Assembly: GCA_022571295.1 (NCBI GenBank)
Contig: JACZYA010000006.1
Span: 1-54,583 of the forward strand
DNA length: 54,583 bases
Direction of reading: 5' to 3'
Source: Acidobacteriota bacterium
Lineage (GTDB): Bacteria; Acidobacteriota; Terriglobia; Acidiferrales; 2-02-FULL-67-57
The position numbers were made by a program, and so were the translations under genes. This document shows positions 6,751 to 15,840 of the stretch, one piece after another. Each line of letters begins with the position of its first letter. The stretch's first letter is position 1. The notes beneath the pieces are model-generated. The model was not told where the DNA came from. It did not search any database and worked only from the letters and a program-made list of their open reading frames with translations.

Positions 6751-8580
6751 CTATTCTTTTCTCTTAGCGGTCCACTCCAGGCTGAGTTGGCCCACCTGCA
6801 TCGTCCCCTTCATCGTCCCGCCGTCCACGCTGCCGCTGTACTCGACCATGCGTTCGCCCCGCGGCGTCTGGCGCGTGACGGCAAAGCTGATCGAGTTCCC
6901 TTTGACCGATCCGGTCAAGGGCGCTTCGCCACCCCGCCGGGCGGCGAATGTGCCGGTCAGAGTACCGCCGTCCTGTGCCAGCCTCAGCAATCTCGTGATC
7001 GACCCTTGCGGCCCCAGCAAGGTCAACTCCCATTCACCCGCCACCTCCGCCGGTGGCCCGGCCTCGGCGGCCTCTGTGGCGGCCACGGCCTCTTCAGCCA
7101 CCGGATTGCCCTCGGTGTCGTACACCTCAACCGGACCATAGGCTTCCATGATCTCCTTGATCTTTCCGGCGTTGCCCACCGCCACCACCTGCATGGTGTC
7201 GAGGTTGAGGTAGGTGCGGGCCACGCGCTGCACCTCGGCGGCGGTCACGGCCATGAGCTTGGCGGGATAGGTGTCCCAGTAGTCCTCCGGGAAGCCGTAA
7301 ATCTTGATGGTGCGGGCATAGCTCAAGAGTTGGGTGGGCCGCTCCAGCGAGAGCGCGAAGTTGGCCACCATGGCCCGCTTGGCCTCCTCCAGTTCCTTCT
7401 CAGGCACGGCCTCGTCCCGGATGCGCCCCAGCTCGTAGAGGAACTCCGTCATCGCGCCTTCGGTGACTTCGGTCCGCAACGACCCGCCCACGCGCCAGGG
7501 GCCGGGATACATCAAAGCAGTGAAGGAGCTGGACACGCCGTAGGTGTAGCCCTTCTCCTCGCGCAGGTTCAGGAACAGCCGCGCCGCCGGCCCTTGTCCG
7601 AGCACGCGGTTCATCACCACCATCGGGATGTAGTCCGAGTCGCGCCGGTCGATGGCAATGTTGCCCATCGTCAGGCTGGTCTGCACCGAGTTGGGCCGAT
7701 CCACCACATAGACCTTCTTGGCGGGAACCGGCGTGGGATTCGGCGGCAACTTGATCTCCAGCTCAGTTCGCTCCCACTCCCCCAGCCACTTCTCCAGCTT
7801 CGGGAGCAAGTCGGACGCGCTGACATCGCCGGCAAAGCTCAGGATGGCGTTCTGCGGGGCATAGCGCTCCCGATGCCACTGGGCCAATGCCTCAGATGTG
7901 AAGGCGTCCACCGACTCGGGAGTCGCCGACCGGACAGCAGCAGGATGGTCGCCGTACACCGCCCGGTTGAAGCGCTCGCTCACCAGGAAGTCCGGCGACG
8001 AGCGCTGCTGGCGCAAACTGGCCTTGAGCCGCTGCTTGAGCTTGTCCAGCTCGTCGGCCGGAAAGGCGGGATGGAGCAGCACGTCAGTGAACAGCGCGAA
8101 CCACTCTTCGAAGTTGTCGCTCAGCCCGGAAGCGCTGATTGCCGACGCAGCCGACCCAAACGAAGAAGAGGCACCCAGGGTGGCACCCAGCCGCGCCACT
8201 TCCTCGGCGATTTGCCGGCTCGTGCGCGTCTGCGTGCCTTCGTCCAGCATCTGCGCGGTCACCACCGCCAGCCCCGGCAGGTCGGACGGCTCAAACAGCG
8301 GCCCGGCGCCGGTGATGCTCAGATTCACCGACACCGCCGGCAGGCGGTGGTCTTCCATGATCAGCACGGTGAGACCATTCTTCAGAGTCGCTTCCACCGG
8401 CCGGGGCAGTTTGACGCGCAGGATTTCCTTCGACACCGGCGCCAAGCCCTTGCGCTCGACCTTGCTGACCGATACGGCCTTCGAATCCTGACCCGGTGCC
8501 TGCGCCCACCCGGGCGCGCACACGGTCACCAGTAGCGCAGCCGCCAAGAGGTACGGCAGGAAAAATTTTCTGCTCTTCAT
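6751..8580 (-). CDS. M16 peptidase-like subunit without zinc motif, fused to a C-terminal beta-rich domain
   Basis: A 609-residue exported protein with a signal peptide ending AQA at about residue 27. Residues about 60-470 hold the two tandem M16 (insulinase/processing peptidase) domains. The HxxEH zinc motif is missing: the equivalent helix reads GLAVVTAQMLDEG. The Arg/Tyr segment of the second domain (LREEKGYTYG) is kept. This is the pattern of the non-catalytic partner in two-subunit M16 enzymes. Residues about 505-609 form a separate strand-rich domain (GEWELTLLGPQG, LTGTFAARRGG, SISFAV, YSGSVDG, MKGTMQ), similar to lipocalin-like units found at protein ends in Acidobacteria. The catalytic subunit gene ends 22 bp upstream. 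Confidence 0.9.
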   Translation of the reverse strand: MKSRKFFLPYLLAAALLVTVCAPGWAQAPGQDSKAVSVSKVERKGLAPVSKEILRVKLPRPVEATLKNGLTVLIMEDHRLPAVSVNLSITGAGPLFEPSDLPGLAVVTAQMLDEGTQTRTSRQIAEEVARLGATLGASSSFGSAASAISASGLSDNFEEWFALFTDVLLHPAFPADELDKLKQRLKASLRQQRSSPDFLVSERFNRAVYGDHPAAVRSATPESVDAFTSEALAQWHRERYAPQNAILSFAGDVSASDLLPKLEKWLGEWERTELEIKLPPNPTPVPAKKVYVVDRPNSVQTSLTMGNIAIDRRDSDYIPMVVMNRVLGQGPAARLFLNLREEKGYTYGVSSSFTALMYPGPWRVGGSLRTEVTEGAMTEFLYELGRIRDEAVPEKELEEAKRAMVANFALSLERPTQLLSYARTIKIYGFPEDYWDTYPAKLMAVTAAEVQRVARTYLNLDTMQVVAVGNAGKIKEIMEAYGPVEVYDTEGNPVAEEAVAATEAAEAGPPAEVAGEWELTLLGPQGSITRLLRLAQDGGTLTGTFAARRGGEAPLTGSVKGNSISFAVTRQTPRGERMVEYSGSVDGGTMKGTMQVGQLSLEWTAKRKE

Positions 8581-8602
8581 CGCTCTTCTCCCTTTGCTCT
8601 CT

Positions 8603-10003
8603 TCACTCGCCCGGCTTGGCTTCCGCCGTCTCCGCCGGCTTGGGCACGGTCGTAATCACGGTGCGGTTGCTCTGCTTCAGATACTTACGCGCCACCCGCT
8701 GCACGTCTTCCTTGCTGACCTGCAGGTACTTTTCCCCGATGGTGTTGATCAGCCCGGGGTCGTCAAAATTGACGGCGTACTCACCCAGCAGGCGGGCCCG
8801 GAAGGACGTGCTCTGCAGCTGCTGGACGCGCTGGTGCCGCAGTTGCATCCGCACTTTTTCCAACTCCCAGTCCTCAATCGGCTCGTTCTTCAGGCGCTCG
8901 ATTTCTTCATAGACCAGTTTCTCAATCTCCGCTATCTCCTTGCCCGGGCGCGCCAGCGCCAACAGCAACAGGATAGAGGGCCCGCGAAGCATGAAGACCC
9001 CTCCCGCGGCGGCCACGGCCACCTGCTCTTCCTTCACCAGTTTCTGGTAGAGGCGGGAGGACTGTCCACTGGCCAGCACTTCGCCCAGCACGTCGAGGGC
9101 GTACCAATCGGGCGTATTGGCGGGCGGAATCTTATGGACAATGTCCACCCGCGCCAGCCGCGCAAAGCTGTCTTCCAGTGTCTTGCGCCGCTCGCCCTTC
9201 TGCTCCGGCTCGGTCATATCAGGCTCGGAGGGTGGCGGCTGAGCGGGAATATCGCCAAAGTATTTTTCGATCTTGGCCAGGGCTTCTTTCTTTTTGAAGT
9301 CGCCCACCAGAGCCAGCACCGCGTTGTTGGGCGCGTAGTAAATCCGGAAAAACTCGGCCACGTCCTCGACCGTAGCGGCGTCCAGGTCCGCCATCGAGCC
9401 GATGGTGGAATGCTTGTAAGCGAAATTATCGTAGGCAGTTTCGAAAATAGCCTCGAAGGTTTTCCCGTAGGCCCGGTTGTCCACGCTCAGGCGACGCTCT
9501 TCCTGCACGGCATTGCGCTGGTTGTCGAGATTGGCCTGGTTGATGACCAGCGACCGCATGCGGTCGGCCTCCAGAAACAAGCCCAAGTCGAGCTGGTTCG
9601 CGGGCAGGGTTTCATAGTAGTTGGTGCGGTCGACGTTGGTGGTGCCGTTCATGCCGCCGCCGTTGTTAAAGATCAGGATGAAGTGCTCGCCCTTGCCCAC
9701 CTTCTCCGAGCCCTGGAACATCATGTGCTCGAACAGGTGGGCGAAGCCGGTCCGACCGGGGCGCTCATTCCGCGAGCCCACGTCGTAGGTAACGGAAATT
9801 GAGTAGGTAGGCGCCGAGTGGTCCTCGGCCAGAATCACCCGCAGCCCGTTCTCCAGCTTGAATTCCTCGAACTCCAGCCGGATTGATTGGGCGCTCTTCC
9901 CACTCTCCGCAGCCTGGACCCCCTGCGCCAGCGGCACAAGAACCAGCAAACCCACACCGAGAAGCCCTGCCAAGAAAACTCTCGCCTTTCGCATCTCAAT
10001 CAC
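8603..10003 (-). CDS. M16 family zinc metallopeptidase, catalytic subunit
   Basis: A 466-residue secreted peptidase with an N-terminal signal peptide (cleavage near VQAAES, about residue 31). The inverted zinc motif is intact in FAHLFEHMMFQG, and the downstream Glu ligand is probably in AVQEERRLSVDN. The two M16 half-domains span about residues 45-455. Family members cut oligopeptides inside a closed chamber formed with a partner subunit; the following gene provides such a partner that keeps the Arg/Tyr site. The two genes are 22 bp apart and surely co-transcribed. The periplasm is the likely site. Substrates are not predictable. Confidence 0.93.
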   Translation of the reverse strand: MIEMRKARVFLAGLLGVGLLVLVPLAQGVQAAESGKSAQSIRLEFEEFKLENGLRVILAEDHSAPTYSISVTYDVGSRNERPGRTGFAHLFEHMMFQGSEKVGKGEHFILIFNNGGGMNGTTNVDRTNYYETLPANQLDLGLFLEADRMRSLVINQANLDNQRNAVQEERRLSVDNRAYGKTFEAIFETAYDNFAYKHSTIGSMADLDAATVEDVAEFFRIYYAPNNAVLALVGDFKKKEALAKIEKYFGDIPAQPPPSEPDMTEPEQKGERRKTLEDSFARLARVDIVHKIPPANTPDWYALDVLGEVLASGQSSRLYQKLVKEEQVAVAAAGGVFMLRGPSILLLLALARPGKEIAEIEKLVYEEIERLKNEPIEDWELEKVRMQLRHQRVQQLQSTSFRARLLGEYAVNFDDPGLINTIGEKYLQVSKEDVQRVARKYLKQSNRTVITTVPKPAETAEAKPGE

Positions 10004-10141
10004 CCTTTCCCTTCATAGGATCTCCAGAGCCGTGCTCCGTTTCCGAACACGACAACCCCCTGCTCAGCGCACACTTCCAGAAAACTGCAAACTCCATCTT
10101 AACTTAGACGAAGCTCCAACTCAAAAGTTACCAGGGGCAAT

Positions 10142-10169
10142 TTGAACCTGTCCTCCTCTACCATTTAAT
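10142..10169 (+). promoter_or_regulatory. Possible sigma-70 promoter for the glycosyltransferase/pilD operon
   Basis: TTGAAC (10142-10147) and TTTAAT (10164-10169) are separated by 16 bp, in an unusually AT-rich patch of the 267-bp gap between the divergent M16 and glycosyltransferase genes. This gives a leader of about 95 bases before the ATG at 10271. Nothing else stands out in that gap. Confidence 0.3.
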
Positions 10170-10270
10170 TATAACTCCCCGCCTCGGTTCCGGTGCAATT
10201 GCCGGGAAAGAGAAGGCCGAAAGTAGTCTCGCCCGCCGGTATTTGCGATAATGCGCCCGGCAACTCCATT

Positions 10271-11053
10271 ATGGTTCGATTGACCGCAACCCTCATCACC
10301 CGCAACGAGGAGCGCAACCTGCCGCGCGCCCTGGCTTCGCTGGCCGGCTTGGCCGACGAGATTCTGGTGGTGGACTCGGGCAGCACCGACGACACCTGCG
10401 CTGTCGCCCGCCGCTTCGACGCACGCGTCCTCACCCGCCCGTGGACCGACTACTCCGACCAGAAAAACTTCGCCGCCGCGCAGGCCGCGCACGAATGGAT
10501 TTTCAGCCTGGATGCCGACGAAGAATTGAGCCCCCCTTTGCAGGAAAGCCTGCGCCGATGGAAACAAAGCCAGCCCACCGCGGTCGCCTATGCCGTGCGC
10601 CGCCGGGCGCGCTACCTGGGAGCGTGGATTCACCACTCCGGTTGGTATCCCGACCCCAAATTGCGCCTCTATCGCCGCGCCCGCGCCCGCTTCGTGGGCG
10701 TGATCCACGAAAGCCTCCGGGCCGAAGGTCCGGTGGAGCAGCTCGACGGCGACCTCTACCACCACACCGTCAACACCCTCAGCGAGCACACCAGCCGCAT
10801 CAACCGCTACACCACCATCGCAGCCCAACAACTGTTTTCCGCCGGTCGCCGACGCTGGCTGCCGCCGCTCCTACTGGCCCCTCCCTGGACGTTTCTGCGC
10901 ACGTTTCTCTTCCAGCAAGGTTTTCGTGACGGCTACCGCGGCTGGCTGATTGCCCAGATGGCCGCCTGGTACGTCTTCCTCAAATACCTGAAACTGGGCG
11001 TGCTAGTCCACGGCGGTTCGCTCGCACCCAAACCCAAGGAAGCGCAGCCGTGA
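10271..11053 (+). CDS. Glycosyltransferase family 2, WaaE/KdtX-like
   Basis: About 260 residues from the ATG at 10271, where the conserved sequence MVRLTATLITRNEERNLPRA begins. The GT-A nucleotide-sugar site includes DEILVVDSGSTDDT and the metal-binding FSLDADEE. The later segment RARYLGAWIHHSGWYPDPKLRLYR and FVGVIHE is typical of the LPS core glucosyltransferase group (WaaE/KdtX). A hydrophobic C-terminal stretch suggests association with the inner membrane face. Sugar donor and acceptor cannot be read. The stop overlaps the next GTG start as GTGA, so translation is coupled. Confidence 0.88.
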   Translation: MVRLTATLITRNEERNLPRALASLAGLADEILVVDSGSTDDTCAVARRFDARVLTRPWTDYSDQKNFAAAQAAHEWIFSLDADEELSPPLQESLRRWKQSQPTAVAYAVRRRARYLGAWIHHSGWYPDPKLRLYRRARARFVGVIHESLRAEGPVEQLDGDLYHHTVNTLSEHTSRINRYTTIAAQQLFSAGRRRWLPPLLLAPPWTFLRTFLFQQGFRDGYRGWLIAQMAAWYVFLKYLKLGVLVHGGSLAPKPKEAQP

Positions 11054-12144
11054 CCTCGCTGCACGTCGATCTGGGACGGCAGTGGCGCGGCGGACAGCAT
11101 CAAGCCCTGCTGCTGCTGCGGGGATTGCAAGCCCGCGGCCACCCCGCCGCACTGCTCGCCGTCGAAGGAGCTCCCCTGGCAGAGCGCGCCCAGGCGGAGG
11201 GCATCCTCGTCCATACCGTCGGCCGGCGCGCGGTGCGACTCCAAGCCGCGGCCCGCCTGCGCCAACTCCTGCGGCAGCAGCAGTTCGACGTTCTGCACCT
11301 GCACGACGCCCACGCCCTCACCGCCGCTTGGCTGGTCCGGGCGTACCGCCGGACTTGCGTGCTGGCTTCGCGCCGCGTTGCTTATCGCCTACAATCAAAC
11401 CCCGTGTCGCTCTCCCGCTATCGCGCTGCTCACCGCGTCCTGGCCATTTCTCGCTTCGTCGCCGAGACCGTGCGCGCAGCCGGGATACCCGCTGACCGCG
11501 TGGAAGTGGTCTATGACGGCGTGGATTTTCCCTCCTTGCCGCCAACCGCAATGCACCACTCAGCGCGACGGCGCTGGGGCGTGGCCGACAAGGAAAAACT
11601 GATCGGATGCGTCGGCTACCTGGTGCCCGGAAAAGGCCAGGAGTTTCTCCTTCGTGCCCTCCCAACCGTGCTCGAGCAGTTCCCCACCTGCCGCCTCTTG
11701 TTGATCGGCGACGGCCCCTGCCGCCCGCAACTCGAACGCCTGGTGCGGCAACTGGGGTTGCAGTCCGCGGTTTCCCTGGCAGGCTTCGTGGACGATCTCG
11801 CCCAGGTCTATTCGGCGCTGGACGTATTTGTCTTTCCCTCGCTACTGGAGGGACTCGGCACTTCCCTGCTGGCCGCCATGTCCTATGCGCTCCCGGTAGT
11901 TGCTGTGGGACAAGACGCGGGGCTGGAAGTGGTGGAAGACGGAAGAAACGGCCTGCTAGTGCCTGCATCCGACCCCGCCGCGCTTGCATCCGCGCTTGTG
12001 CGCTTGCTGGGTGACGCCGAGCTGGCGGCGCGCCTCGGTGCCGCCGCGCGAGAGACCATCCAGCAGCGCTTTACCGCCGACCGGATGGTAGAGAATACGC
12101 TTCGCATTTACCAACAGGTTTCTTCCGCCGGAGTGCCCGCGTGA
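11050..12144 (+). CDS. Glycosyltransferase family 4
   Basis: A 364-residue GT-B fold retaining glycosyltransferase. The N-terminal acceptor domain has the GGQHQALLLL glycine-rich start and FDVLHLHDAHAL. The C-terminal donor domain has VGYLVPGKGQEFLLRAL, LLLIGDGPCRPQLERL and the E-x7-E motif in FPSLLEGLGTSLLAAMS, with EVVEDGRNGLLVPASD after it. The GTG start at 11050 overlaps the preceding stop, and its own stop overlaps the pilD start, giving a tight three-gene operon. A role in cell-surface glycan or glycolipid assembly fits its GT2 neighbour. The linkage is unknown. Confidence 0.9.
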   Translation: MTSLHVDLGRQWRGGQHQALLLLRGLQARGHPAALLAVEGAPLAERAQAEGILVHTVGRRAVRLQAAARLRQLLRQQQFDVLHLHDAHALTAAWLVRAYRRTCVLASRRVAYRLQSNPVSLSRYRAAHRVLAISRFVAETVRAAGIPADRVEVVYDGVDFPSLPPTAMHHSARRRWGVADKEKLIGCVGYLVPGKGQEFLLRALPTVLEQFPTCRLLLIGDGPCRPQLERLVRQLGLQSAVSLAGFVDDLAQVYSALDVFVFPSLLEGLGTSLLAAMSYALPVVAVGQDAGLEVVEDGRNGLLVPASDPAALASALVRLLGDAELAARLGAAARETIQQRFTADRMVENTLRIYQQVSSAGVPA

Positions 12145-12989
12145 ACCTGGCCGCTTTCGATTTCGGTTTCCATCTGGCCGCCTTTGTGATTGGCCTCACG
12201 ATCGGCAGCTTCCTCAACGTCTGCATCCACCGCCTTCCCAAGGGAGAGTCCATTGTCCACCCGCGCTCGCGCTGCCCCCACTGCGGCCGGATGATCGCCG
12301 CCTACGACAACGTTCCCGTGCTCAGCTACCTGTGGCTCCGCGGCCGCTGCCGCCACTGCCACAGCCGCATCTCACCGTTCTACCCGCTGATCGAGTTGCT
12401 CACCGGTCTCACGTTTCTGCTGGTCTATCATCGCTGGGGAATCTCGCCGCCGGCCGTGAAAGCGGTACTGCTGGCCTCGGCCCTGATCGTTCTGACCTTT
12501 ACCGACCTGCGCGAGCGGCTGCTGCCGGACCGCATCACTTTCCCCGGCATCGCCGCCGGCTTCCTCTTCGCGCTTTGGCTGCCGCTGGAGGACGGGACTG
12601 CGGCTCTGTTGCTGCGGCTGCTGGGCGGGCCCAACCTGTCTGCTGTCTTGCTCTCGGTGACCGATGCGTTGCTGGGCGCTCTGCTGGGGGCAGGCCTGCT
12701 GTTCGCCCTGGGAGAAATCTGGTACCGGCTCCGCCGCGTGGAAGCTATGGGCCTGGGCGACGTGAAAATGATGGGCATGGTGGGGCTGTTCCTGGGCATC
12801 AAGCTGACAGTGCTGACGCTGTTGCTGGGCTCGTTGCTGGGCAGCTTGTTGGGCGGACTGTTCTTGCTGCTGGCGGGCAAGGACACCCGCTACGAGCTTC
12901 CCTTCGGCACCTTTCTCGGTGTGGCCGCCCTGATCGCGCTTTTCTGGGGGCCGCAACTGGTGGCCTCCTACCTGAGCCTGTTCCCCTAA
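12141..12989 (+). CDS. pilD: Prepilin peptidase (A24 family aspartic protease/N-methyltransferase)
   Basis: A 282-residue polytopic inner-membrane protein. It cuts the short leader of type IV prepilins and pseudopilins and methylates the new N-terminus. The cytoplasmic zinc-binding cysteines occur as CPHC and CRHC near residues 50-75. The catalytic aspartates are in FTDLRERLLPD and GLGDVKMMG. The GTG start overlaps the GT4 stop. It would process the pilins at 34210-35338 and the pseudopilin at 24516. Its place here, away from the pil cluster and after glycosyltransferases, is notable. Confidence 0.95.
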   Translation: MNLAAFDFGFHLAAFVIGLTIGSFLNVCIHRLPKGESIVHPRSRCPHCGRMIAAYDNVPVLSYLWLRGRCRHCHSRISPFYPLIELLTGLTFLLVYHRWGISPPAVKAVLLASALIVLTFTDLRERLLPDRITFPGIAAGFLFALWLPLEDGTAALLLRLLGGPNLSAVLLSVTDALLGALLGAGLLFALGEIWYRLRRVEAMGLGDVKMMGMVGLFLGIKLTVLTLLLGSLLGSLLGGLFLLLAGKDTRYELPFGTFLGVAALIALFWGPQLVASYLSLFP

Positions 12990-12998
12990 CCTTTGTCA

Positions 12999-13110
12999 CC
13001 CCGCCGGGGTAGTGGAGAGGTTTGACGACGTTGCCTTTACCGCTGAGCCCGGCGGCACCCGCCGCCGGGTGGATGGGCGGCAAAAGCACCCCGTGGCAGG
13101 TGCCACGGGG
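12999..13110. repeat. Cluster of three GC-rich palindromes
   Basis: Three perfect palindromes fill the gap after pilD: CCCCG-C-CGGGG (12999-13009), CCCGGCGG-N6-CCGCCGGG (13048-13069) and CCCCGTGGCA-GG-TGCCACGGGG (13089-13110). None is followed by a T-run, so intrinsic termination is doubtful. They look like dispersed intergenic hairpin units. The rest of the 257-bp gap up to 13246 shows nothing clear. Confidence 0.7.
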
Positions 13111-13246
13111 CTCGGCGTGAGATTCACATTTCCAAAATGACCCACTACGCCCGCCGGCAAACCATTGCCTTGATTTCGCATCCAAGCAAAGAGTAGACTT
13201 GTGTGTAGCAGCGCCGAAAGTGCAAAGTCTCGCAGAGGTGAACGCT

Positions 13247-13822
13247 ATGAAAAAAGCCATCCTGATTCTGATCGCGCTGCTGCTGGTTGCCGGCCCGGCC
13301 TGGGCGCAAACGCAGACTCGCTCCCTGGGCGAAATCGCGCGCAAACTGCGTGCCGCCCGAGCCAAGAAAGACCTCTCCAAGATTCGCGTTTACACCAACG
13401 ACAATCTTCCCAAATCCACGGTTCCCATCTCCGTTATGGGCCGCCGTGCCGCAACCCCATCAGAAGGAGCCGCCGCCGCGGGCCAAGTGGATGTCAGCGG
13501 GGAAGGAGAAGGGGAAGAATGCGACGAGCAGTGCTGGCGCGGCAAGTTCAGCGAGCAGCGGCTAAAGATTCGCACCGCTGAAGGCGCAGTGGACCTCCTC
13601 CAACGCGAGTACAACCTCGCCCGCATGCAACATTACCAGGACCCCAATGCCGCTCTGCGCGAACAGTACTCCAACACCGCCGCCGGGGGCCGGCAACTCC
13701 AGGACCTGCTGAACCAGATGAATGCAAAGAAGCGAGAGATCGCGCAGCTTCGGCAGGAGTTGACCGCGCTGGAACGCGAAATGCGGCGCAGCGGCGGCAA
13801 GCCCGGCTGGGCCCGCGAATAA
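13247..13822 (+). CDS. Secreted coiled-coil protein of unknown function
   Basis: A 191-residue protein. The start ATG at 13247 has GAGGTG 6 bases upstream and begins a clean signal peptide (MKKAILILIALLLVAGPAWAQ). The mature part starts with a basic segment (EIARKLRAARAKKD) that I have seen on small exported acidobacterial proteins. It continues with a Gly/Ala/Glu linker and a Cys pair (ECDEQC) near residue 90. From about 95 to 185 it is a predicted coiled coil with abundant Gln, Arg, Leu and Glu. The two close cysteines could form a disulphide in the periplasm. No function is known. Confidence 0.8.
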   Translation: MKKAILILIALLLVAGPAWAQTQTRSLGEIARKLRAARAKKDLSKIRVYTNDNLPKSTVPISVMGRRAATPSEGAAAAGQVDVSGEGEGEECDEQCWRGKFSEQRLKIRTAEGAVDLLQREYNLARMQHYQDPNAALREQYSNTAAGGRQLQDLLNQMNAKKREIAQLRQELTALEREMRRSGGKPGWARE

Positions 13823-13834
13823 GTCGCGGCCGCT

Positions 13835-14587
13835 CTAACCCTTCACGCCCTGGTGGAGCGCGACCACACCTCCCGTCCACGTCTGGTAACTAACTGCGCG
13901 GAACCCCGCCTGCTCCATCCACTGGGCCAATTGCTCGCAGCCGGGAAACTTTTCGACCGAAGCCGGCAGATAGCTGTACGGTCCGCGCACACCCGAAACG
14001 GTGTTTCCGATGCGCGGCAGCACCGAGCGAAAATAAAACCGATACAGCCGGGCGAACACACCCCGCTGCGGCACCGCAAACTCCAGAATCGCCGCCACCC
14101 CGCCCGGCTTCAGCAGCCGATGGATCTCCTCCAATCCCCGGCGATAGTTCGCCAGGTTGCGGAACCCAAACGCCGCCGTCACCACATCGAACTGATTGCC
14201 CGCAAAGGGCGACTGCAAGGCATCGGCTTCCACCAGCAACAAACCTGCCTGCGCCGCCGCGCTTTTCTCTCGTGCGCGCACCAACATCGGACGGGCAAAA
14301 TCGCTGCCCACCACCCGCCCCCGACCCACACGCGCCAGCTCCAGCGCCAAGTCAGCCGTGCCGCAACAGAGGTCGAGCGCGCACGCCTGCCGCGAAGTCA
14401 GTTGCGACTCCACCGCCGCCGCCGCGCGACGCCGCCACCGCCGGTCAAAGGTAAGGGAAAGCACTCGATTGAGAAGGTCGTAACGAGGCGCGATGCGAGT
14501 GAACATCTCCCGCACGGCGCGGGCGGCTTCCCGCTCGTCGCGGGTTCCGGCCGGGCGCGTGCCCGGCAGAGGTTCTTGCGCGCTCAT
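13835..14587 (-). CDS. ubiE: Demethylmenaquinone methyltransferase (UbiE/MenG)
   Basis: A 250-residue class I SAM-dependent methyltransferase that adds the ring methyl group in the last step of menaquinone synthesis (or the C-methylation in ubiquinone synthesis). Family signatures are FTRIAPRYDLLNRVLSL at the start, the SAM-binding DLCCGTADLALELA, FDVVTAAFGFRN, LKPGGVAAILEF and YSYLPASVEKFP near the end. Menaquinone is the likely quinone because no ubi genes are nearby and the inferred lineage uses MK. The start overlaps the aroB stop as ATGA. Confidence 0.93.
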   Translation of the reverse strand: MSAQEPLPGTRPAGTRDEREAARAVREMFTRIAPRYDLLNRVLSLTFDRRWRRRAAAAVESQLTSRQACALDLCCGTADLALELARVGRGRVVGSDFARPMLVRAREKSAAAQAGLLLVEADALQSPFAGNQFDVVTAAFGFRNLANYRRGLEEIHRLLKPGGVAAILEFAVPQRGVFARLYRFYFRSVLPRIGNTVSGVRGPYSYLPASVEKFPGCEQLAQWMEQAGFRAVSYQTWTGGVVALHQGVKG

Positions 14588-15723
14588 CGGGAGGGCCGCG
14601 TTCCGGTGAATTCTCGCAGCGTGGCCAGCACAGCCGACTTGGGGATGCTCCCGACAATCTCCACCCGCCCGATCCGCCGCGGCAGAACGAACTTTATCCC
14701 CTGCTCATTTTTTTTCTTGTCAGCGAACAACTGCCGGTAGAGCCGCTCGACCCTTACCGGCGGCAGTGCGGGCAGCCGGCCCAGCGACTCCACCAGCGCA
14801 ATGATTCGCTCCGCCGCAGCAGGCGGAATTCGCCCCAACCGTTGCGCCAGGCGCGTTGCGGCCATCATCCCCCACCCCACCGCTTCTCCATGCCGAAGCC
14901 GCCGGTAACCCCCCAGCGTTTCCCAGGCATGGCCAAAGGTGTGGCCAAAATTGAGCACCTGCCGCAGACCGCGCTCGCGCTCATCCCGAGACACAATGCC
15001 CGCCTTCAGCCGAATGCAATCGCGCAGCAGGCGGCGGACGCAGCGTTCCTCCCCCGCCAGCACGGCCGGCAGCTCCTGCTCCAGAAACCGGAACAGGCCC
15101 GGCGCGCCGATGACTGCGCACTTCACCACCTCATACAAACCAGATCGATACTCACGCGCCGGCAAGCTGCCCAGCGTGCGCGGGTCGGCCAACACCGCCA
15201 GCGGCGGGTGGAATGCGCCCAGCAGGTTCTTCCCGGAGCGCAAGTTCACGCCGGTCTTGCCTCCGATGGCGCTGTCAATCTGTCCCACCAGCGTGGTCGG
15301 CAGTTGCACGTAGGCAATCCCGCGCATGTAGCTGGCGGCCAGGAAGCCGGCTACGTCCCCGACCACACCGCCCCCCAGCGCCGCCACCAACGCCGTGCGG
15401 TCAGCGCCGCGCCGCAGCAGCTCTTCCGCCAATTGCTCCACCGTGCTCAACCGCTTGCGCTGCTCGCGGTCGTTCATGAGCAAAATCTCCGGACGGAAGC
15501 CGGCTGCGCGCACGCTCCGCGCCAGCTCCCGGCCCCACAACGCCCACACGCGGGGCGAGCTGACAATGAAAAGCCGCCGACAGCCGGGACGCAACCGCCG
15601 CAGCCGCTGCCCGGCCTGCCGCAGCAGGCCCGCCCCCACCCAGACCGGATAGTGGGCGCTGGCCGTCCGCACTCGAATGGTCTCGACTCGGCTTCGCAGT
15701 TCTTTACCCATGACAGTCGGCAT
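14584..15723 (-). CDS. aroB: 3-dehydroquinate synthase
   Basis: A 379-residue cytosolic enzyme of the shikimate pathway that cyclises DAHP to 3-dehydroquinate using NAD and a divalent metal. Signatures are ALGGGVVGDVAGFLAASYMRGI, QLPTTLVGQIDSAIGGKTGVN, the metal ligands in EVVKCAVIG and LNFGHTFGHAWE, and LRHGEAVGWGMM. The ATG at 15723 is used; another at 15711 is possible. Chorismate made by this pathway feeds menaquinone synthesis, so coupling with the methyltransferase gene just downstream makes sense. Confidence 0.95.
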   Translation of the reverse strand: MPTVMGKELRSRVETIRVRTASAHYPVWVGAGLLRQAGQRLRRLRPGCRRLFIVSSPRVWALWGRELARSVRAAGFRPEILLMNDREQRKRLSTVEQLAEELLRRGADRTALVAALGGGVVGDVAGFLAASYMRGIAYVQLPTTLVGQIDSAIGGKTGVNLRSGKNLLGAFHPPLAVLADPRTLGSLPAREYRSGLYEVVKCAVIGAPGLFRFLEQELPAVLAGEERCVRRLLRDCIRLKAGIVSRDERERGLRQVLNFGHTFGHAWETLGGYRRLRHGEAVGWGMMAATRLAQRLGRIPPAAAERIIALVESLGRLPALPPVRVERLYRQLFADKKKNEQGIKFVLPRRIGRVEIVGSIPKSAVLATLREFTGTRPSR

Positions 15724-15840
15724 TAGTTATACCACTGAGACTCCGCCCCCCACTACCACCACGGGAGTCTCAGCGGACACGGAGAACAGTTGAAGCAGCC
15801 GAACGGCTGGTCTATGATGACTGAGAAGTGACGTGCGCTG

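Noticed and set aside
6667-8535. 622-codon plus-strand frame opposite the M16 subunit
   Set aside because: Rich in His, Arg, Gln and Leu without any motif, while the minus strand has signal peptide, M16 domains and a ribosome-site context.
12108-12362. Minus-strand small ORFs opposite pilD
   Set aside because: No ribosome site or family pattern, and pilD occupies the other strand with catalytic motifs.
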